Assembly (NCBI GenBank): GCA_002308255.1
Contig: DBVZ01000049.1
Span: forward strand, 1 to 9,658
DNA length: 9,658 nucleotides
Source of the DNA: Lachnospiraceae bacterium UBA1251
Lineage (GTDB): Bacteria > Bacillota > Clostridia > Lachnospirales > Lachnospiraceae
Direction of reading: 5' to 3'
Shown one piece after another: positions 1-6,096 of this stretch. Within the stretch, counting starts at the first letter, position 1. The number at the start of each line of letters is the position of its first letter. Made by a program: the position numbers and the translations under genes. Under the pieces are notes generated by a model. That model saw only the letters and a program-made list of their open reading frames with translations, did no database searches and had not been told where the DNA came from.

Positions 1-902
1 CGGGACTGACCGATGCCGCCGCCGATCGTGTAAGGCAGCCTCCCGTCAAGGAGCATTCTGTGGTAGGGAAGCGTTGCGCGGTCTTCGCAGCCGGAGGCAC
101 GAAGCTGGCGGACGAGGGAATTTTCGTCGACGCGGATGCCCATGGAGGAGATCTCAATAGCGCAGCCGAGCAGGTCGAACCAGAAGAGGATATCCCCGTT
201 CAGGTTCCAGTCGTCGTAGTCCGGTGCGCGTCCGTCGTGCGGCTTGCCGTCCGGCAGATCCCAGCCGATCTTGGAAAGGAAGACGGCGCCGTATTCCCGG
301 CAGATGCGGTTCTCGCGCTCCTTCGGGGTCAGGTCCGGCCAGCGTTCGTAAAGCTCCTGGGACGTGACAAAATGGATCTCTTCCGGCAGATGGAGGACAG
401 CCTGCGGGTATTTGTACCAGACTTCATGCTCCATGTGCTTGATGATCTTGAAAATGTGGCGTACGACTTCGTGAAGCTTCGCGGTCGTGCGCTCTTTTCT
501 GTCAATGACCATTTCCCAGTCCCACTGGTCGACATAGACGGAGTGCATGTTGTCCATCTGGTCGTCGCGGCGGATCGCGTTCATATTGGTGTAAAGGCCT
601 TCGCCGATGTCAAATCCGTACTCACCGAGCGCGAAGCGCTTCCATTTGGCGAGCGACTGCACGACTTCGATCTCATGTCCCGGAAGATTCTTAAGATCGA
701 AGGACACCGGACGCTCGACGCCGTTCAGATTGTCATTGAGGCCGGACGCCTTATCGACAAAAAGCGGCGCGGAGATGCGGGAAAGATTCATTTCTTTTCC
801 GAATTCCTTCTGAAAAGTGTCGCGGATGAATTTGATGGCTTCCTGCGTCTCGCGGATGGTAAGCCTGGGATCATAGTCCTTCGGATAAATAAGATCGCTC
901 AT
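1..902 (-). CDS. asnA: Aspartate-ammonia ligase (asparagine synthetase A), C-terminus cut by window edge
   Basis: Makes L-asparagine from aspartate, ammonia and ATP (AMP-forming) in the cytoplasm. It is a class II aminoacyl-tRNA-synthetase-like fold, unrelated to glutamine-dependent AsnB. Reading the minus strand from the ATG at 902-900 gives a protein beginning MSDLIYPKDYDP. Family blocks appear in the expected order: SLAKWKR (residues 83-89), EGLYTNM (101-107), HSVYVDQWDWE (120-130), then APDYDDW, LNGDI, SSMGIRV and the motif GGGIGQS, where the window ends. The next codon begins CG, so it encodes the expected Arg. About 300 codons are present. From the E. coli homologue (about 330 residues) roughly 30 are missing. 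An in-frame stop lies six codons upstream with no other ATG or GTG between, which fixes the start; GAGTGGGG is a weak ribosome site. It is divergent from potA. The short leader leaves no room for an Asn T-box. Confidence 0.96.
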   Translation of the reverse strand, partial: MSDLIYPKDYDPRLTIRETQEAIKFIRDTFQKEFGKEMNLSRISAPLFVDKASGLNDNLNGVERPVSFDLKNLPGHEIEVVQSLAKWKRFALGEYGFDIGEGLYTNMNAIRRDDQMDNMHSVYVDQWDWEMVIDRKERTTAKLHEVVRHIFKIIKHMEHEVWYKYPQAVLHLPEEIHFVTSQELYERWPDLTPKERENRICREYGAVFLSKIGWDLPDGKPHDGRAPDYDDWNLNGDILFWFDLLGCAIEISSMGIRVDENSLVRQLRASGCEDRATLPYHRMLLDGRLPYTIGGGIGQS

Positions 903-984
903 AAGATCGCCCCACTCTTTCTATAAGAAAATATACGAATGTATTTTAATAAATCGGTGTCCATAAATAAAATACTTTTTTCAT

Positions 985-1012
985 TTGTTATGCGATTCGC
1001 TTGTGATATAAT
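985..1012 (+). promoter_or_regulatory. Sigma-A type promoter with extended -10, for potABC
   Basis: TTGTTA at 985-990 (-35, four of six consensus bases) is followed by a 16-base spacer and a perfect TATAAT at 1007-1012. TG at 1004-1005 makes the extended -10 form TGATATAAT. Transcription should begin near 1019, giving a 5' leader of about 90 bases before the potA ATG at 1108. This is the best promoter in the window. Confidence 0.72.
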
Positions 1013-1038
1013 CATCTGGATACAGAGAACCCGGAATC

Positions 1039-1091
1039 TGCATGGGCCTTATTGTATTACAAAACGTCGGATTATGCAATTCCATGCATAA
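1039..1091 (+). promoter_or_regulatory. Cluster of inverted repeats in the potA leader (candidate operator or switch)
   Basis: Three short symmetric elements lie between the predicted transcription start and the potA start codon. TTGTA-t-TACAA spans 1052-1062. TTATGCA (1072-1078) is the inverse of TGCATAA (1085-1091) across a six-base spacer. TGCATGG (1039-1045) is the inverse of CCATGCA (1082-1088). The last two share 1085-1088, so as RNA the two stems would exclude each other. Placement downstream of the start would suit a roadblock operator or a simple leader switch. No known riboswitch class is recognised, and no regulator gene is visible in the window. Confidence 0.35.
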
Positions 1092-1107
1092 AGAATAGAA
1101 GAGAGAA

Positions 1108-2199
1108 ATGGCGGATAACATTCATCTTTCTTTAAAAGGAATAAGAAAGTCTTTCAAATCCGGAGAAGTACTCAAAGGTATCGACCTTGATATCGCACAG
1201 GGCGAATTCATAACTCTTCTTGGCGCCAGCGGCTGCGGCAAGACCACGACGATCCGGATCATCGCCGGACTGGATATGCCGGACGAAGGCCGCGTCATTC
1301 TGGACGGCGCTGACATCACGGATCTCCCTCCCGAAAAGCGCAATGTAAATACGATCTTTCAGAACTACGCACTGTTTCCGCACATGAATGTGGCGGACAA
1401 TATTTCCTATGGTCTGAAGATACGCAAGGTCTCGAAGGCAGAGCGGAGAGCGAAAGCGGAGGAAATGCTCCGCCTCGTCCGTCTGGAAGGCCGCGGAGAC
1501 CGGAAGGTCAGTGAGCTGTCCGGAGGGCAGAAGCAGCGTGTGGCGATCGCGCGCGCCCTCATCAACGAGCCGAAAGTGCTGCTTCTTGACGAACCGCTCG
1601 GTGCCCTGGATCTGAAACTGCGGCGCCAGATGCAGCTGGAACTCAAGCGGATGCAGAAACAGCTCGGGATCACGTTCATCTACATTACCCACGATCAGGA
1701 AGAAGCCATCAATATGTCCGATCGTATCGCGGTCATGCATAAGGGGCTTTTCGAGCAGATCGGCACGCCGGACGAGATCTATTACCGGCCGAAGACGAGC
1801 TATGTCGCCAACTTTGTCGGCAATGCGAACATCATCCGGGAAAACGGGAAGACTTACGCGGTCCGCTCGGAAAATGTTGTCATTCTTGAAAAAGAAGCCG
1901 CCGTACATTTCGAGGGGGCGGGGCCCGGTATAACGGAATCTGCGCAGGAAGCGGAAAGTGTACCGGAAACTGCTGTACCTGCACAGAAACTGACAATAAA
2001 AGACGGGTCGGAATACGATGCGAAAGTGCTTGAAAAGTCGTTCGCCGGCGGACAGCTCCGCATAGAATTCGAGCTGAAGGACGGGCAGCATGTCGTCGCG
2101 AGCAGATCGGGCCTTAATTCCGTGCTGACAGCCGGACAGATGACAAGGATCGGCTGGAGGGCGGAACATGCGGTCGAGGTGATCGATGATGGGATCTGA
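1108..2199 (+). CDS. potA: Spermidine/putrescine-type ABC importer, ATP-binding subunit
   Basis: ATPase of a PotABCD-type importer; it works as a dimer on the cytoplasmic face of the PotB-PotC permease. Visible motifs: Walker A GASGCGKT (residues 39-46), Q-loop Gln85 in FQNYALFPH, signature LSGGQKQR (137-144), Walker B VLLLDEP (157-163), D-loop GALD (165-168) and H-loop His195 in ITHD. The C-terminal third is the regulatory TOBE/MOBE region typical of PotA, with VRSE (252-255) where the family usually has VRPE. At 363 residues it has the normal family length. Odd point: residues about 269-293 are a low-complexity stretch rich in Glu, Ala, Pro and Ser inside the regulatory domain. The ribosome site before ATG 1108 (GAAGAGAG) is modest. 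Its 3' end overlaps potB. The fold is certain; substrate is assigned only by family and operon. Confidence 0.93.
   Translation: MADNIHLSLKGIRKSFKSGEVLKGIDLDIAQGEFITLLGASGCGKTTTIRIIAGLDMPDEGRVILDGADITDLPPEKRNVNTIFQNYALFPHMNVADNISYGLKIRKVSKAERRAKAEEMLRLVRLEGRGDRKVSELSGGQKQRVAIARALINEPKVLLLDEPLGALDLKLRRQMQLELKRMQKQLGITFIYITHDQEEAINMSDRIAVMHKGLFEQIGTPDEIYYRPKTSYVANFVGNANIIRENGKTYAVRSENVVILEKEAAVHFEGAGPGITESAQEAESVPETAVPAQKLTIKDGSEYDAKVLEKSFAGGQLRIEFELKDGQHVVASRSGLNSVLTAGQMTRIGWRAEHAVEVIDDGI
2176..2191 (+). promoter_or_regulatory. potB ribosome binding site inside potA, with two adjacent ATG codons
   Basis: GAGGTGA at 2176-2182 lies inside the last codons of potA and is followed by ATG at 2186 and again at 2189. 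Spacing is 3 bases to the first ATG and 6 to the second, so the second is better placed, although both are in frame. The overlap with potA is 14 or 11 bases, which implies translational coupling. Confidence 0.65.
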
Positions 2200-3121
2200 C
2201 GGACGGAACAGGAATACTGCCGGCGGATCTCTGTCCGCAGGATCCGGCTCCGGCAGGGCAAAAAAGAATAAGAGAAAGCGCAGCTCCGTGTGGATCCTCA
2301 TGATGCCGCTGTACGCATTCACGATCGTATTTGTGCTGTTCCCGCTTCTTTATATGGGCTTTCTGAGTTTTATGAGCAGGGCGGAAGTGTGGGGATTCGT
2401 CAATGAGTTCACGCTGGGCAATTACAAGCGGATCCTTGAGCCTCTGTATCTGAATACGTTTAAAGATTCGCTGAAACTGGCCTTTATTTCCACGATCGTC
2501 AATATTTTCATAGGGTATCCGTACGGATATTTCATGGCCCGTCTGGATGAGAAATGGAAGCGGATCATGATGCTGCTTCTTATGATCCCGTTCTGGACAT
2601 CGGGACTGATCCGCCTGAACGGCTGGATCATCGTGTTCCGCAGCAACGGGATCCTTGATAAACTGCTGATGGGGCTGCATCTCACGGACGCTCCCCTGAA
2701 GCTGCTTTACACGTATCCGATGGTTGTCTTCGGCATGATCTACGCACTGATGCCGTTTATGATCCTGGCAGTCTATTCCAGTGCGGAAAAGATGGACTGG
2801 ACGCTCGTGGAAGCTTCGAGGGATCTGGGAGCGGGCGCGGCTGAAACTTTTTTCCGGGTAACGCTGCCGCTCACGATGCCGGGGCTTCTCTCCGGCGTTA
2901 TTCTGACATTCATTCCTTCGATGGGGCTGTTCTTCGTGGCTGACCTTCTGGGAGGAAATAAGATCGTCCTGATCGGCAATATTATCCAGCAGCAGCTCAC
3001 GAAAGGGCGGAATCTGCCGTTCGCCGCGGCATTGTCGGTGGTACTGATGGTGCTGACGTCCCTGCTGATCGCGCTGTACCGGCGGATCGCGGGAACACGG
3101 CAGCTGGAGGGACTGATTTGA
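2186..3121 (+). CDS. potB: Spermidine/putrescine-type ABC importer, permease subunit 1
   Basis: Membrane permease that pairs with PotC to form the translocation channel. The protein has 311 residues (310 if it starts at 2189). A polar, Gly/Ser- and Lys/Arg-rich cytoplasmic N-terminus (residues 3-34) is followed by a first membrane helix (about 37-62). Further hydrophobic segments lie near 96-117, 127-151, 174-197, 229-255 and 275-300, giving the six-helix plan of this family. The cytoplasmic EAA coupling loop, which docks on the ATPase, is clear at 209-228 (EASRDLGAGA, ending TLP). The Lys/Arg/Gly/Ser-rich head is longer than in many PotB proteins. It overlaps potA at its start and potC by 4 bases at its end, so the three are one translational unit. 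Confidence 0.92.
   Translation: MMGSDGRNRNTAGGSLSAGSGSGRAKKNKRKRSSVWILMMPLYAFTIVFVLFPLLYMGFLSFMSRAEVWGFVNEFTLGNYKRILEPLYLNTFKDSLKLAFISTIVNIFIGYPYGYFMARLDEKWKRIMMLLLMIPFWTSGLIRLNGWIIVFRSNGILDKLLMGLHLTDAPLKLLYTYPMVVFGMIYALMPFMILAVYSSAEKMDWTLVEASRDLGAGAAETFFRVTLPLTMPGLLSGVILTFIPSMGLFFVADLLGGNKIVLIGNIIQQQLTKGRNLPFAAALSVVLMVLTSLLIALYRRIAGTRQLEGLI
3106..3121 (+). promoter_or_regulatory. potC ribosome binding site and TTG start overlapping the potB stop
   Basis: GGAGG at 3106-3110 sits 7 bases before TTG 3118-3120. That start overlaps the potB stop TGA (3119-3121) in a TTGA arrangement equivalent to the common ATGA coupling. No ATG lies near the reading-frame start, so spacing and overlap decide in favour of TTG. 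Confidence 0.8.
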
Positions 3122-3888
3122 GAAAGAGCAGGTTTCCCGCAATTTATCTGGCGGTCATTACGGCCCTCACCTTTGTCCCGATCGTGGTGACGATCATCTA
3201 CTCGTTCAATGCATCCAAGATCACATCGGTGTGGGGCGGTTTTTCGCTGTCCTGGTATAAGGAACTGTTCCGGGACAGGGATCTTTTCCGTGCGCTTAAG
3301 AATTCCCTGATCCTTGGTTTTGCGGCGTGCCTGATCTCCGCGGTGATCGGAACTCTGGGTGCGGTCGGCGTGAAGAGGACAGGGTGGAAGATCAACGATT
3401 TCATTTCCTATATTTCGAGACTGCCGATCATGATCCCGGAGATCATTCTGGGAATGGTCTATCTGGCTGTCTTTTCTTTCATGGGGTTCAAGTTCGGCAT
3501 GCTGACGCTGATCATCGCCCACACGTCGTTCTGTATCCCGTATATCTTTATGATGGTTTCGGACCGCCTGATCGGAATGGATCCGCAGATCGAGGAGGCG
3601 GCGAGGGACCTCGGGGCGAATGCGCGGCAGGTCTTTTTTGACATTACTCTGCCGTCGATCACCCCGGCGATCCTGTCCGGACTGCTGCTGTCGTTCGCGA
3701 TGTCTTTCGATGACGTCGTGATCTCCGTATTCGTGACCGGCTCTACCGTAAATACGCTGCCGATCAAGATCTACACCCGCATGAAGACGGGCGTCACCCC
3801 GGAGATCAATGCGCTGGCGGCAATAATGATCGCTGTCACGATGATCATTCTGTTCCTGAACCGGCTTTATCAGAGAAAGCATGACTGA
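3118..3888 (+). CDS. potC: Spermidine/putrescine-type ABC importer, permease subunit 2
   Basis: Second membrane permease of the importer, 256 residues, the usual PotC length. It has a short basic N-terminus (RKSR), a first membrane helix near residues 8-30, and more hydrophobic segments near 62-82, 99-124, 130-150, 182-206 and 232-250. The EAA loop that contacts the ATPase is at about 159-180 (EEAARDLGAN, ending TLPSITP). Translation starts at a TTG with a strong GGAGG site and a 4-base overlap with potB, so its output is probably tied to potB. After its stop there is no obvious hairpin terminator before potD. Family identity is secure; substrate comes only from context. Confidence 0.92.
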   Translation: MRKSRFPAIYLAVITALTFVPIVVTIIYSFNASKITSVWGGFSLSWYKELFRDRDLFRALKNSLILGFAACLISAVIGTLGAVGVKRTGWKINDFISYISRLPIMIPEIILGMVYLAVFSFMGFKFGMLTLIIAHTSFCIPYIFMMVSDRLIGMDPQIEEAARDLGANARQVFFDITLPSITPAILSGLLLSFAMSFDDVVISVFVTGSTVNTLPIKIYTRMKTGVTPEINALAAIMIAVTMIILFLNRLYQRKHD

Positions 3889-3928
3889 ATCCGGCAGCAG
3901 AAGGAAAGCACACGAAAAGAGTGCAAAT

Positions 3929-3949
3929 CTTATCATAAGCGTTTATAAT
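3929..3949 (+). promoter_or_regulatory. Candidate potD promoter with a palindrome just upstream of the -10
   Basis: In the 161-base gap between potC and potD a perfect TATAAT lies at 3944-3949. The -35 position (around 3921-3927) holds only a poor match (TGCAAA). An 11-base palindrome CTTAT-c-ATAAG fills 3929-3939, between the -35 and -10 positions. A strong -10 with a weak -35 and an internal palindrome suits a regulated promoter that gives extra binding protein relative to the membrane subunits. The transcript leader would be about 95 bases. Confidence 0.45.
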
Positions 3950-4049
3950 AGTAATGTTACGGGCTTATCTACCGAAAAGGCTTTGTATGACAAGTCCGGA
4001 AACACAGAAACAAACAGCAACACATAGTAACGAGGAAGGAAATTGAAAC

Positions 4050-5165
4050 ATGAAAAAATATAAAAGCATTCTTGCGGTTCTGCTCAGCATGATCCTCCCG
4101 CTGGCAATGTTCGCGGGCTGCGGATCTTCCGGCGGACAGAGCGGCAGTGAGGAAGCCGCCGAAGGAGAGACGGAAGGTGCTGATCAATATAAAGGGCAGA
4201 GCCTGAATATCTATACCTGGGACGGAATGTTCCCGCAGGATGTTCTGGATGATTTCCAGAGCAGATACGGCGTCACGATCAACTACAGCAATTTTGACTA
4301 CGATGAAGATATGCTCGCCAAACTGGAGGAGACAAAGGGCGGCGAATATGACGTCGTGATCGCGGACGACTATATCCTGGAGCTGGTCAATAACGAAGGC
4401 CTTTCCATGGAACTCGACAAATCGAAGATCCCGAACTGGAGTAATCTCGACTCCCGTTTTCTTGGACTTTTCTATGATCCGGAAGATAAATACGACGCTC
4501 CTTACGGCGCCGGCATTCCGCTGATCGTCTATGATCCAGCGGCGACGGACGTTAAGATAGAGGGTTTCGCGGATCTGTGGGATCCTTCACTCAAGGACAA
4601 TGTCGCGCTGATCGGCAATTACCGCGTAATTGACGGATTTACGCTGCAGACGCTCGGCGGCACGCTGAACAGCGAGGAAGTCGATCTCATTGAAAAAGCA
4701 GGCGAAAAACTCATCGAACTTGCGCCGAACATCCGCGCCATCAATGATACGAACACACAGGACCTCCTGATTTCGGGAGAAGTTGCGGCGGCATTCCTGT
4801 ACACCTCGCAGGTGACGGAGACGATCAAGGCGAGACCGGATTTCGTACAGGTCTATCCGAAAGAAGGCCTGGGCTTCGGCACGATGTGCATGTTCATTCC
4901 GTCGCAGGCGCCGAACGCGGATCTCGCGCATGAATTCATCAATTACATTCTTGATTCCGAGATCTCCGCGAAGTGCTTTGAGTACATGGGCTACTACAGC
5001 ACGACGAAGACGGCGGAAGAATTCATTTCCGAGGAAATGAAGCCGCTGCTCATCCTGCCGGAGGATGCTCCGGGAGGAACAGCGATCGAAAATATTTCCC
5101 AGGAAGCAAATGACGCCCATGAGAAGATATGGGCTGCTTTCCAGAACGCCTGCGGACAGAGCTGA
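4050..5165 (+). CDS. potD: PotD-family extracellular solute-binding lipoprotein
   Basis: Captures the substrate outside the cell for the PotABC importer. The 371-residue product has a lipoprotein signal: basic MKKYK, a hydrophobic core, then FAGC with the lipidated Cys24 (Phe at -3 instead of the usual Leu). A Ser/Gly/Glu-rich linker runs to about residue 48, followed by a PotD-like binding domain with LNIYTWDG (52-59), AKLEETKGGEYDVVIADDY (90-108), FADLWDP and YPKEG (269-273). Compared from memory with E. coli PotD, many polyamine-contacting residues are changed: the positions of D168, E171, W255 and D257 hold Asn190, Val193, Gly277 and Met279. W34 (Trp57) and Y85 (Tyr108) are kept. The ligand may therefore not be a polyamine. 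AGGAAGGA at 4033-4040 is a strong ribosome site. Family and role in uptake are secure; ligand is not. Confidence 0.9.
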   Translation: MKKYKSILAVLLSMILPLAMFAGCGSSGGQSGSEEAAEGETEGADQYKGQSLNIYTWDGMFPQDVLDDFQSRYGVTINYSNFDYDEDMLAKLEETKGGEYDVVIADDYILELVNNEGLSMELDKSKIPNWSNLDSRFLGLFYDPEDKYDAPYGAGIPLIVYDPAATDVKIEGFADLWDPSLKDNVALIGNYRVIDGFTLQTLGGTLNSEEVDLIEKAGEKLIELAPNIRAINDTNTQDLLISGEVAAAFLYTSQVTETIKARPDFVQVYPKEGLGFGTMCMFIPSQAPNADLAHEFINYILDSEISAKCFEYMGYYSTTKTAEEFISEEMKPLLILPEDAPGGTAIENISQEANDAHEKIWAAFQNACGQS

Positions 5166-5247
5166 GACGGGCAGAAAACAGTAAATTCGACAGATCTATG
5201 AAAGGCCGGATCAAACAGGTCACGGCGTCCGGGAGGAAAATCTGAGA

Positions 5248-5655
5248 ATGAAGAAGGTTATCACAGTCGGCGTTTTTGATTATTTTCACCTCGGGCATCT
5301 GCGCCTGTTTGAAAACGCGAAGAAGCTCGGCGATTATCTGATCGTCGCGGTGCAGGACGGCGATTGCATTTTAAAGACGAAGCCGGACGCGAAGATCCTT
5401 TACACGACGGAGCAGAGGCTGGACCTGGTGCGTGCTCTGCGCGTTGTCGACGAAGTCATTACTTATGAGGACGTCGACCGGACGCTGCCGGAAGTGGATT
5501 TCGATGTATTCGCGATCGGCGGGGACCAGACGCATCCGGGGTTTCAGCGTGCTGTCAAGTGGTGTGAAGAGCATGGGAAAGAAGTCGTGCGGCTTCCCAG
5601 AACACCGGGGATCAGTTCTTCGGATATTAAAGCGGAGCTGCGGGAACTGAAATAA
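5248..5655 (+). CDS. TagD-like cytidylyltransferase paralogue, substrate uncertain
   Basis: Small nucleotidyltransferase (135 residues) of the HxGH superfamily that transfers CMP from CTP to a phosphorylated alcohol or acid. Seen: the nucleotide-binding start [14 protein letters not shown] (HxGH at residues 14-17), the block [29 protein letters not shown], and the C-terminal [11 protein letters not shown] equivalent to the TagD RTEGISTT loop. It resembles the TagD-like gene just downstream, but in place of that protein's [13 protein letters not shown] it has [16 protein letters not shown]. The part beside the active site has thus diverged, and the alcohol-phosphate substrate may differ from glycerol 3-phosphate. 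GGGAGGA at 5231-5237 precedes the ATG. It lies 82 bases after potD without a clear terminator or promoter. Alternatives include other CDP-alcohol or generic adenylyl/cytidylyltransferases. Confidence 0.82.
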   Translation: MKKVITVGVFDYFHLGHLRLFENAKKLGDYLIVAVQDGDCILKTKPDAKILYTTEQRLDLVRALRVVDEVITYEDVDRTLPEVDFDVFAIGGDQTHPGFQRAVKWCEEHGKEVVRLPRTPGISSSDIKAELRELK

Positions 5656-5681
5656 GAGAAAAGGACATTCGGGAGGATTTT

Positions 5682-6077
5682 ATGAAGAGGGTTATCACTT
5701 ACGGGACGTTTGATCTGCTTCATTACGGACACATCAATCTGCTTCGGCGGGCGAAAGCGCTGGGGGATTACCTGATCGTCGCCGTTTCCACGGATGAATT
5801 CAACTGGAATTCCAAACACAAGAAGTGCTATTTTTCCTATGAGCAGAGAAAAGCCCTCGTCGAGGCGGTCCGCTATGTCGACCTGGTGATCCCGGAGGAA
5901 AACTGGGAACAGAAGGTGACGGACATGCACGAGTATCATATCGATACGTTTGTGATCGGAGATGACTGGGAAGGAAAGTTCGATTTTCTGAAGGACGAAG
6001 GCGTCGAGGTGGTTTATCTGCCGCGGACGCCGGAGATCAGTTCGACGCAGATCAAGAAGGATCTGAATCAGAAATGA
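5682..6077 (+). CDS. tagD: Glycerol-3-phosphate cytidylyltransferase (TagD family)
   Basis: Makes CDP-glycerol from CTP and sn-glycerol 3-phosphate in the cytoplasm, the donor for glycerol-phosphate polymers. The 131-residue protein matches the Bacillus TagD family along its whole length: [14 protein letters not shown] (HxGH at 14-17), [43 protein letters not shown], then [16 protein letters not shown]. The one small departure is PEISST where B. subtilis has EGISTT. GGGAGG at 5671-5676 is 5 bases before the ATG. The gap to the upstream paralogue is 26 bases, and both genes begin with near-identical bases (ATGAAGA, then GGTTATCAC), so they look like an old tandem duplication. Downstream TagF-like proteins are the expected users of the product. 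Confidence 0.92.
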   Translation: MKRVITYGTFDLLHYGHINLLRRAKALGDYLIVAVSTDEFNWNSKHKKCYFSYEQRKALVEAVRYVDLVIPEENWEQKVTDMHEYHIDTFVIGDDWEGKFDFLKDEGVEVVYLPRTPEISSTQIKKDLNQK

Positions 6078-6096
6078 TCGGGAAGGTACAGGATAT

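Larger units (their letters stand above)
903..1107. promoter_or_regulatory. Divergent intergenic region between asnA and potA
   Basis: These 205 bases separate the divergent asnA and potA genes. The half next to asnA (about 920-990) is strongly AT-rich and should hold the leftward asnA promoter, but I could not pick a convincing -35/-10 pair on the minus strand; TATATT and TAAAAT are possible -10 hexamers without a good partner. The half next to potA contains a clear rightward promoter and a leader with several short inverted repeats, listed separately. No gene or RNA family is recognised. Confidence 0.6.

Noticed and set aside
60..926. Long open frame on the plus strand (288 codons) opposite asnA
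   Set aside because: It lies fully antisense to a gene with unmistakable AsnA motifs, has no ribosome site, and its product matches no family I recognise.
903..1107. Possible T-box or polyamine/amino-acid riboswitch in the divergent region
   Set aside because: No T-box NNUGGNACC-like sequence or other known aptamer core was recognised on either strand, and the asnA side is too short for one.
1132..2322. Long minus-strand open frame (396 codons) opposite potA
   Set aside because: Antisense to a conserved ABC ATPase. The product is rich in Arg, Phe, Asp and His without domain motifs, as expected from the reverse of GC-rich coding sequence.
2114..3936. Two long minus-strand open frames (2114-3142 and 2773-3936) opposite potB and potC
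   Set aside because: Products are dominated by Arg, His, Gln and Asp, the typical mirror of hydrophobic permease codons, and lack plausible starts or domains.
5198..5245. Fifteen-codon open frame in the potD-cytidylyltransferase gap, ending three bases before the next ATG
   Set aside because: It has no Shine-Dalgarno site and could arise by chance. There is no sign of an attenuator with repeated regulatory codons.
5166..5247. Search for a terminator or promoter between potD and the first cytidylyltransferase
   Set aside because: No stable stem with a T-run and no believable -35/-10 pair was found, so nothing is annotated. Read-through is the simplest reading but is unproven.
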